Assembly (NCBI GenBank): GCA_903813345.2
Contig: CAIIXF020000011.1
Span: forward strand, 11,878,842-11,942,841
Origin: Owenia fusiformis
Taxonomy: Eukaryota > Annelida > Polychaeta > Sabellida > Oweniidae
Reading direction: 5' to 3'
Length of the DNA stretch: 64,000 bases
The stretch's first letter is position 1. Each line of letters opens with the position of its first letter. Position numbers and translations under genes: made by a program. Below are positions 59,001-64,000 of the stretch, piece after piece. The notes under the pieces are model-generated. The model saw only the letters and a program-made list of their open reading frames with translations, did no database searches and was not told where the DNA came from.

Positions 59001-59453
59001 ACATGAAAAGAAGAAGGTAGTTACTGCACATGTATTACATGTATGTACACTGCACATGTATTACATGTATGTACACTGCACATGTATTACATGTATGTAC
59101 ACTGCACATGTATTACATGTATGTACACTGCACATGTATTACATGTATGTACACTGCACATGTATTACATGTATGTACACTGCACATGTATTACATGTAT
59201 GTACACTGCACATGTATTACATGTATGTACACTGCACATGTATTACATGTATGTACACTGCACATGTATTACATGTATGTACACTGCACATGTATTACAT
59301 GTATGTTACTTACAGCTCTGATAGTACAGTGAGTTCATGGTACGTTCTTTGCACTATATAGTCTATCAGTGTCCCCAAGGGAATGGTGCCCTGGCCCCCA
59401 GACACTGGCTGTGGCCCACCCTGCATCAGCTGCTGCCCATCCACAGGTGGCAT
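8825..59453 (-). CDS. MED14: Mediator of RNA polymerase II transcription subunit 14
   Basis: MED14 is the backbone subunit of Mediator, joining head, middle and tail in the nucleus. Coding exons in transcript order: 59314-59453, 58717-58849, 58321-58494, 57667-57796, 57178-57306, 56640-56668, 56219-56341, 55863-56004, 55374-55486, 54592-54660, 25518-25683, 19120-19358, 18677-18872, 17457-17629, 16951-17027, 16501-16612, 15875-16061, 15510-15601, 14941-15090, 14532-14606, 14162-14356, 13817-13910, 13277-13443, 12192-12420, 11739-11903, 11342-11547, 10966-11089, 9905-10074, 9595-9714, 8825-9091. Every boundary has AG/GT, all phases join, and the total is 4,386 nt (1,461 aa), close to vertebrate MED14. 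Conserved blocks run the whole length, for example [11 protein letters not shown]-type and [12 protein letters not shown] chose the start because it is the first ATG in frame ahead of the conserved block. A possible polyA signal (reverse AATAAA) lies at 8658-8663. Confidence 0.95.
9170..9345. repeat. Dispersed CATTTGTTACAGATGC repeat, copy 1
   Basis: Sequence ACATGCAAAATGT..CCACCTGCCATTTGTTACAAATGCC, then a run ending AACAATATGTCAttg..GGTGGTGACA. The same order of motifs recurs at about 13510-13640, 55715-55845 and 57008-57110, all in MED14 introns. Confidence 0.6.
10355..10410 (-). repeat. Short dispersed repeat (ACCACCAGGTGGC..CTACTCGCAT type)
   Basis: About 50 bp read on the minus strand as GCCACCTGGTGGTGAAACTGG then TAACTACCTACTCGCAT. 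The same segment occurs at 33098-33150 (+) and, more diverged, at 53345-53395 (+). Confidence 0.55.
11342..13443 (-). CDS. MED14: MED14 exons 23-26: Ser/Pro/Gly-rich linker and PQRSWAAS block (residues 980-1235)
   Basis: Exons 23-25 encode a low-complexity SP-rich linker with [11 protein letters not shown] and [17 protein letters not shown], equivalent to the disordered linker of vertebrate MED14. Exon 26 returns to high conservation ([20 protein letters not shown], then [11 protein letters not shown]). In some other animals this linker is the most variable part; here it keeps about the same length as in vertebrates. Confidence 0.92.
12547..13168. mobile_element. MITE family 'TATACAATTGTTGACC', copy 1, with one CRE palindrome
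   Basis: Starts TATACAATTGTTGACCTCTCC and ends near GGTACTAACAATA, an imperfect inverted pair. The left 180 bp is a long palindrome (CTACTGTTGACAGAG / GGTCAACAGTAG). It contains TGACGTCA at 13014-13021 and a CCAATCAG near 13126. A second copy is at 41426-41934. It lies in MED14 intron 23. Confidence 0.65.
13510..13640. repeat. Dispersed CATTTGTTACAGATGC repeat, copy 2
   Basis: Carries CACATGCAAAATGTCACTACC, TGTCATTTGTTACAGATGCTG and AACAATATGTC followed by GGTGGTGACATA, in the same order as copies at 9170, 55715 and 57008. Confidence 0.6.
13817..18872 (-). CDS. MED14: MED14 exons 13-22: central region (residues 530-979)
   Basis: Ten exons. Exon 14 carries a basic, nuclear-localisation-like RKRKALF...PKKTKTS stretch. 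Exons 15-17 hold the GIQVDCNG and [20 protein letters not shown] blocks. Exon 18 has [14 protein letters not shown], exon 19 QNIAQLLQ, exon 20 LNTLPVLGL, and exon 21 the strongly conserved [17 protein letters not shown] and [12 protein letters not shown] blocks. Exon 22 ends in the [10 protein letters not shown] linker. Exon 19 uses a weaker GTTGAT donor but keeps phase. Confidence 0.93.
14845..14885. repeat. Fragment of the CGAACTTCGTTC-ended element
   Basis: TCTATATGCACCCGAACTTC then GTTCAATGGGATAA matches the end of the GGAC-repeat element near 51048-51082 (CCTATATCCCTCCGAACTTC, GTTCGATGGGATAA). A solitary relic in MED14 intron 19. Confidence 0.5.
17940..18650. mobile_element. CRE-bearing MITE, copy 1 (MED14 intron 13)
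   Basis: A 711-bp unit nearly identical to 51219-51928. It begins TTATACAAATAGTGACTGCC and ends GGGTATATAATAA. Its first 175 bp fold into a long hairpin (AAATAGTGACTGCC / GGCAGTCACTATTT). It carries perfect TGACGTCA at 18218-18225, 18499-18506 and 18537-18544, a CACGTG near 18595 and CCAATCAG near 18613. It ends about 26 bp from the exon 13 splice donor. Confidence 0.8.
19120..25683 (-). CDS. MED14: MED14 exons 11 and 12 (residues 395-529), isolated between giant introns
   Basis: Exon 11 (25518-25683) encodes the [18 protein letters not shown] segment that aligns with VVPILEPCGNSECLHI in vertebrate MED14. Exon 12 (19120-19358) encodes [15 protein letters not shown] and KHKIFIKL. Exon 11 sits between the 28.9-kb intron 10 and the 6.2-kb intron 11, the latter almost wholly occupied by a foldback transposon. 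A mariner-type element begins only 27 bp beyond the exon 11 acceptor. Confidence 0.92.
21155..21300. mobile_element. AGTTGCAAATGGRGCGGGTATTC MITE, copy in foldback centre
   Basis: GAGTTGCAAATGGGGCGGGT and the following 130 bp (TTGCAAACTGCTCATGAATC, TATGCAATGTATTGTA) match the copies at 36576-36782 and 42305-42473. The right end is not recognisable here. Confidence 0.55.
21784..22303 (+). pseudogene. Decayed coding fragment with an HEEADT-like motif
   Basis: Two short reading frames (21784-21996 and 22037-22303). The first contains [17 protein letters not shown] followed by ICIQSDDTE, resembling the HEEADTrlxxHa...SpDTDV signature of an uncharacterised, often transposon-borne family of animal proteins with a PIN/XPG-like nuclease fold. 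The second has a cysteine pair [11 protein letters not shown]. Both are short and lack starts and splice context. They probably represent the eroded cargo of the foldback element. Confidence 0.4.
22361..23376. mobile_element. 1-kb inverted-repeat element with GGTACCCAAGACAAGTCGTA ends
   Basis: The left side has AACTGGTACCCAAGACAAGT then CGTACCCAAG, repeated about three times as AAGATAACTGGTACCCAAGA; the right side (23340-23370) is its inverse. The unit is flanked by a perfect 12-bp direct repeat ACCTTTAAAATG at 22349-22360 and 23377-23388. No coding capacity is seen. Confidence 0.6.
25711..26502. mobile_element. Tc1/mariner-type MITE, 792 bp
   Basis: Inverted ends CAGGGTGTTCCAAAAGTAAC / GTTACTTTTGGAACACCCTG continue inward for about 35 bp and are flanked by TA on both sides, typical of Tc1/mariner. 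The interior has no transposase. It starts 27 bp beyond the exon 11 acceptor of MED14, inside the polypyrimidine/branch-site zone. Confidence 0.8.
26967..30867. mobile_element. Second giant foldback element (MED14 intron 10)
   Basis: Ends TATATCAGATGCTGGCACAG and CTGTGCCAGCATCTGATATA are inverted; pairing continues for about 1.5 kb per arm (roughly to 28500 and back from 29300) with a spacer of about 0.8 kb. Similarity is high at the outer ends and falls inward. Each arm has a matching ORF (27420-27689 minus, 30052-30414 plus) ending [21 protein letters not shown] 13-base G run sits at 30031-30043. No recognised transposase. Confidence 0.75.
30868..31980. other. Intronic stretch without recognised features
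   Basis: Part of MED14 intron 10. Only short low-coding ORFs are present. A 31330-31400 segment has an imperfect palindrome (GTTAAACTCAATAACGG / CCATTATTGAGTTTAAC). I see no exon of MED14 here; the reading frame needs none. Confidence 0.5.
31981..32462. mobile_element. MITE with TACCGGATTTTCTCGCATAT ends
   Basis: Left end TACCGGATTTTCTCGCATAT and right end ATGCGAGAAAATCCGGTA are inverted, with subterminal CGCCCATGGGCC motifs on both sides. The interior contains a tandem duplication of about 60 bp (GATCGTTCTGT..TTTCAACATTAAGT at 32118 and 32179). No coding capacity. Confidence 0.75.
32463..35838. other. Long intronic stretch, mostly featureless
   Basis: AT-rich sequence in MED14 intron 10. 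Seen within it: the dispersed repeat at 33098-33150 and an inverted pair TTAGACCTAGCC / GGCTAGGTCTAA at 33731-33791. No convincing exon, RNA gene or intact transposon. Confidence 0.5.
33098..33150 (+). repeat. Short dispersed repeat (GCCACCTGGTGGTGAAACTGG)
   Basis: Near-identical to the reverse complement of 10355-10410; a diverged relative is at 53345-53395. Confidence 0.55.
36576..36782. mobile_element. 207-bp MITE with GGCTACAGTGAAG ends
   Basis: Perfect 13-bp inverted ends (GGCTACAGTGAAG / CTTCACTGTAGCC). Related copies are at 21155-21300 and 42305-42473. Confidence 0.75.
36845..36955. repeat. Near-perfect hairpin, arms over 40 bp
   Basis: AAGCTACGTTCACACCAACG followed by GCGCTTTGATGGCGCTTTAA is repeated exactly in inverse orientation around a spacer of roughly 25 bp. 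A very young snap-back MITE, or an element kept homogeneous by conversion. Confidence 0.8.
38064..39783. repeat. 860-bp tandem duplication, two nearly identical copies
   Basis: 38064-38923 and 38924-39783 are the same sequence with only a few differences that I can see (for example ACAGAAGTACG versus ACGGAAGTACG; GATTCCTGG versus GATTTCTGG). The period is exactly 860 bp. No ORF is conserved. Confidence 0.9.
39787..39889. mobile_element. 103-bp palindromic MITE
   Basis: TAGCCTTGCCCAAGTCGGT at the left is matched by ACCGACTTGGGCAAGGCTA at the right, a perfect 19-bp inverted pair, directly after the 860-bp duplication. Confidence 0.75.
40549..40963. repeat. Cluster of GTTAATCCGGTAGCCGACAGGCG palindromic MITEs
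   Basis: Units at 40549-40647 and 40729-40822 are each palindromes (TTAATCCGGTAGCCGACAGG versus its complement) about 95 bp long. A half unit lies at 40915-40963. The spacers also contain inverse pairs (ATTTAAATATGAA). A diverged relative is at 55188-55325. Confidence 0.65.
41426..41934. mobile_element. MITE family 'TATACAATTGTTGACC', copy 2
   Basis: Shares the left 100 bp and the ATACACATA..ACGACARTCATCAATC section with 12547-13168, but lacks the second half of the left palindrome and the segment holding the CRE motif. It ends GGTACTAACAATA. Confidence 0.65.
42305..42473. mobile_element. GGCTACAGTGAAG-family MITE, third copy
   Basis: GGTACAGTTAAGTTGCAAAT through CTTCACTGTAGCC, the same order of motifs as 36576-36782 with an internal deletion of about 40 bp. 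Confidence 0.65.
42480..45164. other. Intronic stretch without recognised features
   Basis: Inside the 9.6-kb inverted-repeat unit. Only short random ORFs; no motif of a transposase, reverse transcriptase or polymerase was recognised on either strand. Confidence 0.45.
45535..45920. repeat. ~160-bp tandem repeat
   Basis: Two full units and one partial, each containing ACAAGATTTTAGGA, AAAATGGCTGCCTT and ATTTACCCAGAAT, at about 45535, 45694 and 45858. Confidence 0.7.
45930..46330 (+). repeat. Left arm of an inverted repeat flanking linker exons 1-4
   Basis: About two units of 170-180 bp containing AAAAGTAGTGGAGYGATT, GTTCATATTTGGTATGTGAA, GCACACTGTCTAATGACAC and GGCCGCCATTTT. Inverse copies occupy 50290-50835. 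Confidence 0.75.
46470..46478 (+). promoter_or_regulatory. Candidate TATA box of the linker gene
   Basis: TATATAAAG about 40 bp upstream of the first in-frame ATG (46511), implying a transcription start near 46500 and a very short 5'UTR. The ATG at 46523 may be used instead. Confidence 0.5.
46511..53697 (+). CDS. Extracellular hemoglobin linker-chain-like secreted protein (LDLa domain), nested in MED14 intron 10
   Basis: Six exons: 46511-46680, 47861-47970, 49380-49447, 49597-49654, 53128-53314, 53490-53697; all have AG/GT and consistent phase, totalling 801 nt (266 aa). Exon 1 encodes a signal peptide ([15 protein letters not shown] core). Exon 2 and the end of exon 1 form a coiled coil ([20 protein letters not shown]). 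Exons 3-4 make one LDLa module with six cysteines and the calcium box DCLDGSDEE. Exons 5-6 give a beta-rich domain with two cysteines (TQTC, KEVC). In annelids this order defines linker chains that scaffold the giant extracellular hemoglobin, and the length suits the family. Another LDLa protein is the alternative, but the C-terminal domain and coiled coil argue for linker. All six exons lie antisense to MED14, within one intron. Confidence 0.85.
47038..47722. mobile_element. 685-bp inverted-repeat element in linker intron 1
   Basis: Ends ATTTACACTA and TAGTGTAAAT, with inverse subterminal copies of AAGACGTCTTG / CTAAAACGTTTTAG. A 70-codon ORF (47331-47543) lies within it but shows no recognisable domain. 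Confidence 0.6.
48061..49265 (-). mobile_element. Decayed mariner transposon in linker intron 2
   Basis: Inverted ends GAGGGTCGTATGAAAAGTT / ACTTTTCATACGACCCTC (about 28 bp) flanked by TA. On the minus strand a transposase can be followed from about 49086: [14 protein letters not shown]-like, [21 protein letters not shown] and [13 protein letters not shown] appear in mariner order but in different frames with many stops. It is therefore inactive. At 1.2 kb it is close to the usual mariner length. Confidence 0.85.
50290..50835 (-). repeat. Right arm of the inverted repeat flanking linker exons 1-4
   Basis: About three units of 180 bp, reverse complements of 45930-46330 (AATCGCTCCACTACTTTT, CATACCAAATATGAAC, AAAATGGCCGCCTTCTACC). 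The outermost part matches through ATTAAAGAAGCACATGGC in inverse orientation. Confidence 0.75.
50860..51085. mobile_element. Element tail with (GGAC)n/(GTAC)n tetranucleotide array
   Basis: ATGGCCGCCATTTTGAAAAT, GTACAAAATATGAACAAAAT, then a 50973-51042 array of GGAC with some GTAC units, then CCTCCGAACTTCGTTCGATG. It looks like a MITE ending in a tetranucleotide microsatellite. A relic of the same end is at 14845-14885. Confidence 0.65.
51219..51928. mobile_element. CRE-bearing MITE, copy 2 (linker intron 4)
   Basis: Nearly identical, in the same orientation, to 17940-18650. Perfect TGACGTCA lies at 51496-51503, 51777-51784 and 51815-51822. The few substitutions imply recent mobility. Here it is in intron 4 of the linker gene and, antisense, intron 10 of MED14. 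Confidence 0.8.
52155..52687. mobile_element. 533-bp inverted-repeat element in linker intron 4
   Basis: AGTACACGTGGGGAAAGCTG and the following ACCCAGCTACATACAACCTA are inverted at 52640-52687 (TAGGCTGTATGTAGCTGGGT, TTCCCCGCGTGAAGTACT). No coding sequence. Confidence 0.7.
53797..53802 (+). terminator. Polyadenylation signal of the linker gene
   Basis: AATAAA 100 bp after the stop codon at 53695-53697. Confidence 0.6.
53803..54591. other. Linker 3' flank and end of MED14 intron 10
   Basis: No coding signal. AT-rich sequence up to the exon 10 donor of MED14. Confidence 0.5.
54592..59453 (-). CDS. MED14: MED14 exons 1-10: conserved N-terminal third (residues 1-394)
   Basis: Ten exons in 4.9 kb. 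Exon 1 gives a short glycine/glutamine-rich start, then the helical [18 protein letters not shown] block. Exon 2 carries the near-invariant [10 protein letters not shown] segment and exon 3 [20 protein letters not shown]. Exons 4-9 continue through the RLVTTD block and the LQLEVLHSQ helix; exon 6 is only 29 nt. Exon 10 encodes [13 protein letters not shown], matching a conserved DHLSIEKLL block. This region is the part of MED14 that contacts Mediator head and middle modules (family knowledge). The donor of exon 10 opens the 28.9-kb intron. Confidence 0.93.
55188..55325. repeat. Diverged copy of the GGTAGCC..GCATTCGCGAATACAAGCT MITE
   Basis: CTTGTATTTTCGAATGCAAC at left and GTCTGGTAGCCAGCAGCCAG at right recall the 40549-40963 cluster, in MED14 intron 9. 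Confidence 0.45.
55715..55845. repeat. Dispersed CATTTGTTACAGATGC repeat, copy 3
   Basis: ACATGCAAAAGGCCACTACC, TGCCATTTGTTACAGATGCT and AACAATATGTCACCAC, in the same order as the other copies. In MED14 intron 8. Confidence 0.65.
57008..57110. repeat. Dispersed CATTTGTTACAGATGC repeat, copy 4
   Basis: ACATGCAAAATGTCACCACC, TACCATTTGTTACAGATGCC and a GAACACAGAATGCC run, in MED14 intron 5; truncated before the AACAATATG section. Confidence 0.6.
59026..59305. repeat. 26-bp minisatellite abutting the MED14 exon 1 donor
   Basis: About 10.8 uninterrupted copies of a 26-bp unit (CTGCACATGTATTACATGTA then TGTACA), virtually without mismatches. The array ends 8 bp from the first base of the exon 1 splice donor (59313 on the plus strand). 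Each unit contains the palindrome TACATGTA. Confidence 0.95.
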
Positions 59454-60347
59454 GATCTATCTCAATAGGTGTCAGCACTCAACAATCTGTAGCATAACAA
59501 TTAGCTGAAAGTGTGGAAAAAATCATTCAATGAACAATTAGAGATTAACATTTATCATAGACAAATGTATCAGATTTTCTTGAAAAAACTAGGTGAAAGA
59601 TATACTGATATGTAACAAATTATGTGAAAATTAGAAAGGTTGGCTAATCAATTATTTCTAGAAAAATATTTTAAATTTACATGGGTTTCAATGAGAAAAT
59701 ACATTTTAAAAATAAAACAAATGGCGTAAACAAGATCACGCGAATTTGAACAAAATCCAATGAGCGGTTTTCCTGAAATGCGAATGACAAGATTTATCAA
59801 AAAACCTTCAAAATGGCCACACGAAAACAATATGGTCACCCAAAAGTTGATCAGCTCTTGAACTTGATATCGTCTATCATGTGTGTGAGTTTGGAGAAAA
59901 TACGATGGGTGGTTTTCCTGAAATCGTGATGACAAAAAGCGGGATGAGCACGCCCTCATCATGACGACTACTGATCCCACCCATGGTGTGATAAAAAAAA
60001 TTCAGATTCTCTTTAAAAAACTGTGATCATTCTATGGGAAACCAAAATCATTTAAAAAATATTCAATATGAAGATTCCGAATCTTGAGAGAAAACCTTAA
60101 ATAACTGAATATTATGAATCAGTGGGAAAATATTATTTCATACATATAATGACTCATGTTGCTGAAAATGTCTTGATAGATCAACATGAGTGTGTCATAT
60201 AAAAAGAGATCAAGAAAATGTATAGTGAACGGTTAAAATGAAAAAATAGATTCGGCCAGGTTTCAAACCCACTTTCTCGGGGTTTAAAGGTTGACGCGTA
60301 TCGTTTAGCAAATCGAATGTGCGCTGTTGGTGTTGGTCACCGTTTAG
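59454..60347. other. Intergenic region between divergent MED14 and the transposase gene
   Basis: MED14 5'UTR begins at 59454; a CTTTCAG acceptor-like site (minus) near 59507 could mark a 5'UTR intron. 59740-59960 contains two copies of a TCCAATGAGCGGTTTTCCTG / TACGATGGGTGGTTTTCCTG motif with following TGACAA, repeat-like rather than promoter-like. I see no clear MED14 core promoter. Confidence 0.4.
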
Positions 60348-60356
60348 TATAAAAGG
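60348..60356 (+). promoter_or_regulatory. TATA box of the Kolobok-like gene
   Basis: TATAAAAGG, a textbook TATA box. About 100 bp downstream a GTGAGT donor closes a putative 5'UTR exon (about 60380-60445), and a TTTTCAG acceptor at 60783-60789 opens another (60790-60880, donor GTAAGT). Confidence 0.55.
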
Positions 60357-61185
60357 AACGATCCCGGATTTCTACTCAAGGGGAGAGAGCATGTAACATG
60401 TGCATGGATCGTTAGATATTAGAAGCAGGACATGCAAGAAGTGCAGTGAGTATATTTTGTAATTGTATCGATCTCCAGTGATATAAGTTGTGCAGTTGTT
60501 GAAATGTTTAGGCAATATTGTGAATTGAATGCGTTTTGATAAGAAAATTAATACGTTTTGAAGGCTCAAATATGATGTAAACAAATACACTAGTAGGCCA
60601 AGCAATTTTGTTAGGTTAGTTTCAAAACGTATGAATTTTTCTTTCAACCTTGATATCATTGTACTTGGTATCAAATATTGATAACCTGGAACATCAATGG
60701 CTGCTATTATCGAGGATTTAATAAATTCTATAAAATAAATGAAATATATGTTTAATACATCATGGATCATGATATATGTATATTTTCAGTCGGATGCTCA
60801 ACTAAAGCAGGCCTCAAAACAACCACGAGATTGCCATACCAGCTACACATTGTAGTAACAGTGATTGCAGAATCAACAAAAGTAAGTAACACATTTGTTT
60901 GATATAACATTTACTGATCAATAATTGCATTACTTGAGTGTTGTTTAGGATAAACGATTGTTTGTTTGCAAAAATGCCATGTTGAAAGTAAGATACATTA
61001 TATTTTATTGTCATTTATTTGAGTCTAATTCTTAGTTATAACTTTGCAAGCCCTGTCAATGTTGTGTCCACTGTTTGTTCTTATAATTATCTTCTGTTCG
61101 TCCGATACAAATAATCAGAATAGTACATTTTTGTACTTTAATTTGGACAGCCACACAGCCTAATTCTTCTTTTTTATTTTTCAGA

Positions 61186-62753
61186 ATGGACACAAATGGA
61201 CCACCCCCGAAGAAAAGGAAACAGTTCAGAAAAAACATAGACTGCTATTTCGCATCTAAAGTTGAACTGGACAATTTCAACGCACGCATTGTGAGTTTTA
61301 AATCTGCAACTGGTATCTCTTCCATGCAGGACATCATTACAAATTTACTAGACCATGCCGAACTTTCAGTGTGCGATTCAGAAGGTACTAGTTCACCAAT
61401 TTTTCAACCATTCTATACCGTTGGGAAAGACATTTCGAAATCAGAAAAACCCGTTCTAACATGTTCGACTGCTTTACAGAAACTGATCGATACTGTATTT
61501 TACATGATTGATTCCAAAAAGATAAAATCGCCTCCACAAATTACTCTGGAATCAACATATATTCATGTGGGGATTTGTTCTCTGGATTCCAAACACCAGA
61601 CGTTGAAATGGAAGTCCTCACCATATTTATGCAATGACAATCCTACAGGTACTGCAAACCCCAGATTCCTTCTGAACGTCAAAGCTGCACAAAGTGTCTT
61701 ATCCAGTGGTTTACTTTTAGATCAGTACAACCGTTTTGCTGTATCACTCGACATCGGACAGCTTCCAAGAAGTCTCATTGATGTATGTAAACATGTCATA
61801 TCTGAGGCAGCAAGCCAATTGTGATTCCTGTCTATATCGGAGTGTATTCAAGTAGCCTCAAATGACAGTCCTGGTGGTCTTACAATAGAAACAGATGCAA
61901 CGTACAGCGCCTGCAGAAATGCCACCCACTCAAACACGTTTACAATCGACCATAGCACCCATCAGATTGTGGCCTCTGAGGTTATATCCCGATCAATTTG
62001 TGAAACGGCAAAGAAAATTTATGAACATTTTAAAAGTAACGATGTGAAAATAAAGTGCAACATTCATGATCATAATCAACAGATCAGTAAAATCGAAAAG
62101 ACGAAAATGTCAACGAACAATTCGATTTATGGCATGTGATTAAAAGTGTAATGAAAAAATTTAGTAAAATCAGCAAAGGTACAAAGACCAATATTGGGAA
62201 AACCTGGCATCCACAACTATTTGACAAAGCTGACGGAGTAGAAAACCATTTCATTTATTCTATCATGAACTGTGGTGGAGACAAAAATAATCTTACTGAC
62301 AGTCACGATGCCATCCCGCTACATTATCATGGTAACCACTATAATTGCCGCTTGAGCTCACCTTGTAACAAAAACAGAAGCTATCAGCCCTCAAAAGTTA
62401 TCATCACAAACCCGGATGCCATTCGTCTCCTCATTGATTTTGTAACAGATTCAATAGTTTACAAAAAGCCACACCTTGTTTTATCCGGCCTTTCAACATT
62501 TTATATTGAGGCTGCAAATGGAGCACTCCGCTCATTTGCTCCAAAGAAACAATCATTCGGTGAAGTGGCATACAGATTGAGGACAGATCTATTTATCCTT
62601 GACTGGAACGAAAATGTTAATAGGAAACAACACCGGGTACCAACGCCTAAAGGCGATGGGACCCTACGCGAAGGACTAGGAAAAATTAAAAAATCTCGAA
62701 AAAACTACAAATATTTGAAACAATTGTGGCTGCAATCTTTATTATTATACTGA
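61186..62753 (+). pseudogene. Kolobok-like DDE transposase gene, disrupted by one stop and one frameshift
   Basis: The coding exon starts at ATG 61186, one base after a TTTTTCAG acceptor. The N terminus carries a nuclear-localisation motif (PPPKKRK). The frame ends at TGA 61822-61824 but continues in the same frame to 62100, then shifts near 62103-62115 and continues to a stop at 62751-62753. Across these breaks the order of a DDE transposase is preserved: first Asp in IETDATYS (61894), second in CNIHDHNQQISK (62068), then FDLWHVIKSVMKKF, NCGGDKNNL, and the Glu in FYIEAANGALRSFAPKK (62508). This order resembles animal Kolobok-superfamily transposases (HDRHP, FDVWH, SLEVYHSLLLKYCPKR). With only two lesions it is recently inactivated, or the lesions are assembly errors. 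Class assignment is moderate. Confidence 0.65.
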
Positions 62754-64000
62754 AACACACAATGCTTGTCTATTTTACAGTACTTATATTATTTTGTTAC
62801 ATGTACCAATACATATTTCAATCAAACTCTTCGTTTTGTGATCTTTATCTGCAAAATATGATAATATCTTGTATTGAATTGATTCGACGATATGAGGTAC
62901 CTATTTAGAATCCATCACAATGTAATATAGATTTGACAGGCCTACCTTGTTAATCGATCTATTTCTTATAATCCCAATATTAATTACGTATTGTGTTTCC
63001 ACATAAATCAATCAATTCATAAATCCACTAAAGGAAGCGTTAAAGTCTGGTAGTAAATGTTCTCTGTCAATCACATTTAAACTCTCCTCACAAATGTTAT
63101 ATGCAATTACTAATTAATGCAGCCCCAAGTTACAAATAATATATGTACAGCTTCATCAAATGTCCAAAATCCTAGACCCCCAATGCGTATTAATGCGAAA
63201 TGTACTTTTTGTAAATAAACAAAGTATTAAAAAACCTTGGCCTTGTTGATTATCAAACACCCCTAATTTTTTAATGATCAACTAGTCCATTTAACCGCCA
63301 TTTTGTTTTTGTACGGGAAAGTCTACGTTACCCTTTAAAACTTTAAACTCCCAGCATAAACTTCCAGAATTTCTCCGAAATTAGCTCATCTTGGTGAATG
63401 TAACTCGCACAGCTGTATTGAAAAGAGTCTTCTTCTATTCAATCAGCCTCAATTTTAAAGTGCATATTTTATTTTTAAAGTGATTTCATTGTTTTCTGTC
63501 GACTGGTAAGATACGCCCAAGCAAATGACAAGATGGATGACCCAGTCCCTTGACCTCACCTTGACCGATGGTGATCACATATTCAATATTACCAAGATGG
63601 CAGTTTCAAATTTTCTAAAATCGCTTCAAATAATACTATGTTAATTACATGGCGAGTAAGTGATGTCACCTCTCAAAAGGAATTCTCAACGAGTTGCATA
63701 GCAACCATGGAATAAACAATTTCTGATCAGTCTCTTGCAAAATCCTGAATATTCACTTATTTCTACGGTTCATTGCAAATCACTAATATTTATCTTACGA
63801 ATGAATTCTTCTAACATTAGAAATTAATATCTCATAAATTATGGTAAATTGAATCGGTAGGAAACACGAAGAAATACATTTTTCAAAGTAGGTCAAATTT
63901 TTTAGAAGGGTAAACTTCCAGGGAATTTTATGATTGTCACGTCTTACAAGAATGGGTCACGTAACTTTGTGCCCATCTTTTTAGTCAGTCGACCTGTTCA
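62754..64000. other. 3' flank of the transposase gene
   Basis: AT-rich, no coding signal beyond a 60-codon ORF overlapping the end of the transposase. AATAAA at 63214-63219 could serve as its polyA signal. I could not identify terminal inverted repeats or a TTAA duplication bounding the element. Confidence 0.4.

Noticed and set aside
59030-59361. Three overlapping open frames of about 92-101 codons rich in Met, Tyr, Cys and His
   Set aside because: They are translations of the 26-bp minisatellite in all three frames; open only because the unit lacks stops.
60372-60770. 132-codon minus-strand ORF
   Set aside because: Antisense to the putative 5'UTR exon and intron of the Kolobok-like gene; hydrophobic AT-rich composition, no recognisable domain.

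Overview
This is a 64-kb piece of an animal nuclear genome: AT-rich, intron-dense and full of inverted-repeat DNA transposons. The best taxonomic clue is a gene at 46.5-53.7 kb (+) encoding signal peptide, coiled coil, LDL-receptor class A module and a C-terminal beta-barrel-like domain. This is the architecture of the linker chains of annelid giant extracellular hemoglobin, so the source is most likely an annelid. That is inference, because no ribosomal or mitochondrial marker is present.

Layout. (1) 0.46-2.14 kb (+): the last two coding exons of an unrecognised protein with a charged coiled coil, a long low-complexity Ser/Pro-rich tail and a possible PDZ-binding C terminus; its 3'UTR follows. 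(2) 3.4-8.6 kb: intergenic DNA with tandem repeats and two nested transposon stacks. (3) 8.8-59.45 kb (-): one gene, MED14, the scaffold subunit of Mediator. I placed 30 coding exons whose phases all agree and which sum to 4,386 nt (1,461 aa), close to the vertebrate length. (4) MED14 intron 10 (25,684-54,591, 28.9 kb) contains the complete six-exon linker gene on the opposite strand (266 aa, TATA box, polyA signal). (5) 60.35-62.75 kb (+): a Kolobok-like DDE transposase gene with a TATA box and two possible 5'UTR exons, carrying one premature stop and one frameshift.

Most of the rest is mobile DNA. Two giant foldback structures (19.46-25.32 and 26.97-30.87 kb) lie in MED14 introns 11 and 10. 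Other units include a hAT element with a perfect 8-bp target duplication; a 3.5-kb element with 9-bp flanking duplications and inverted tandem repeats at its ends; a 9.6-kb unit with about 300-bp terminal repeats whose unoccupied target exists as a paralog near 4.4 kb; a decayed mariner; and a 710-bp family present twice, each copy carrying three perfect TGACGTCA motifs. Several insertions sit within about 30 bp of MED14 splice sites.

The genes do not form a pathway. MED14 is a housekeeping transcription component, the linker is a secreted respiratory-protein scaffold, and their relation is positional: nested and antisense, so their transcripts would overlap. All element classes were assigned by eye from terminal repeats and target duplications.
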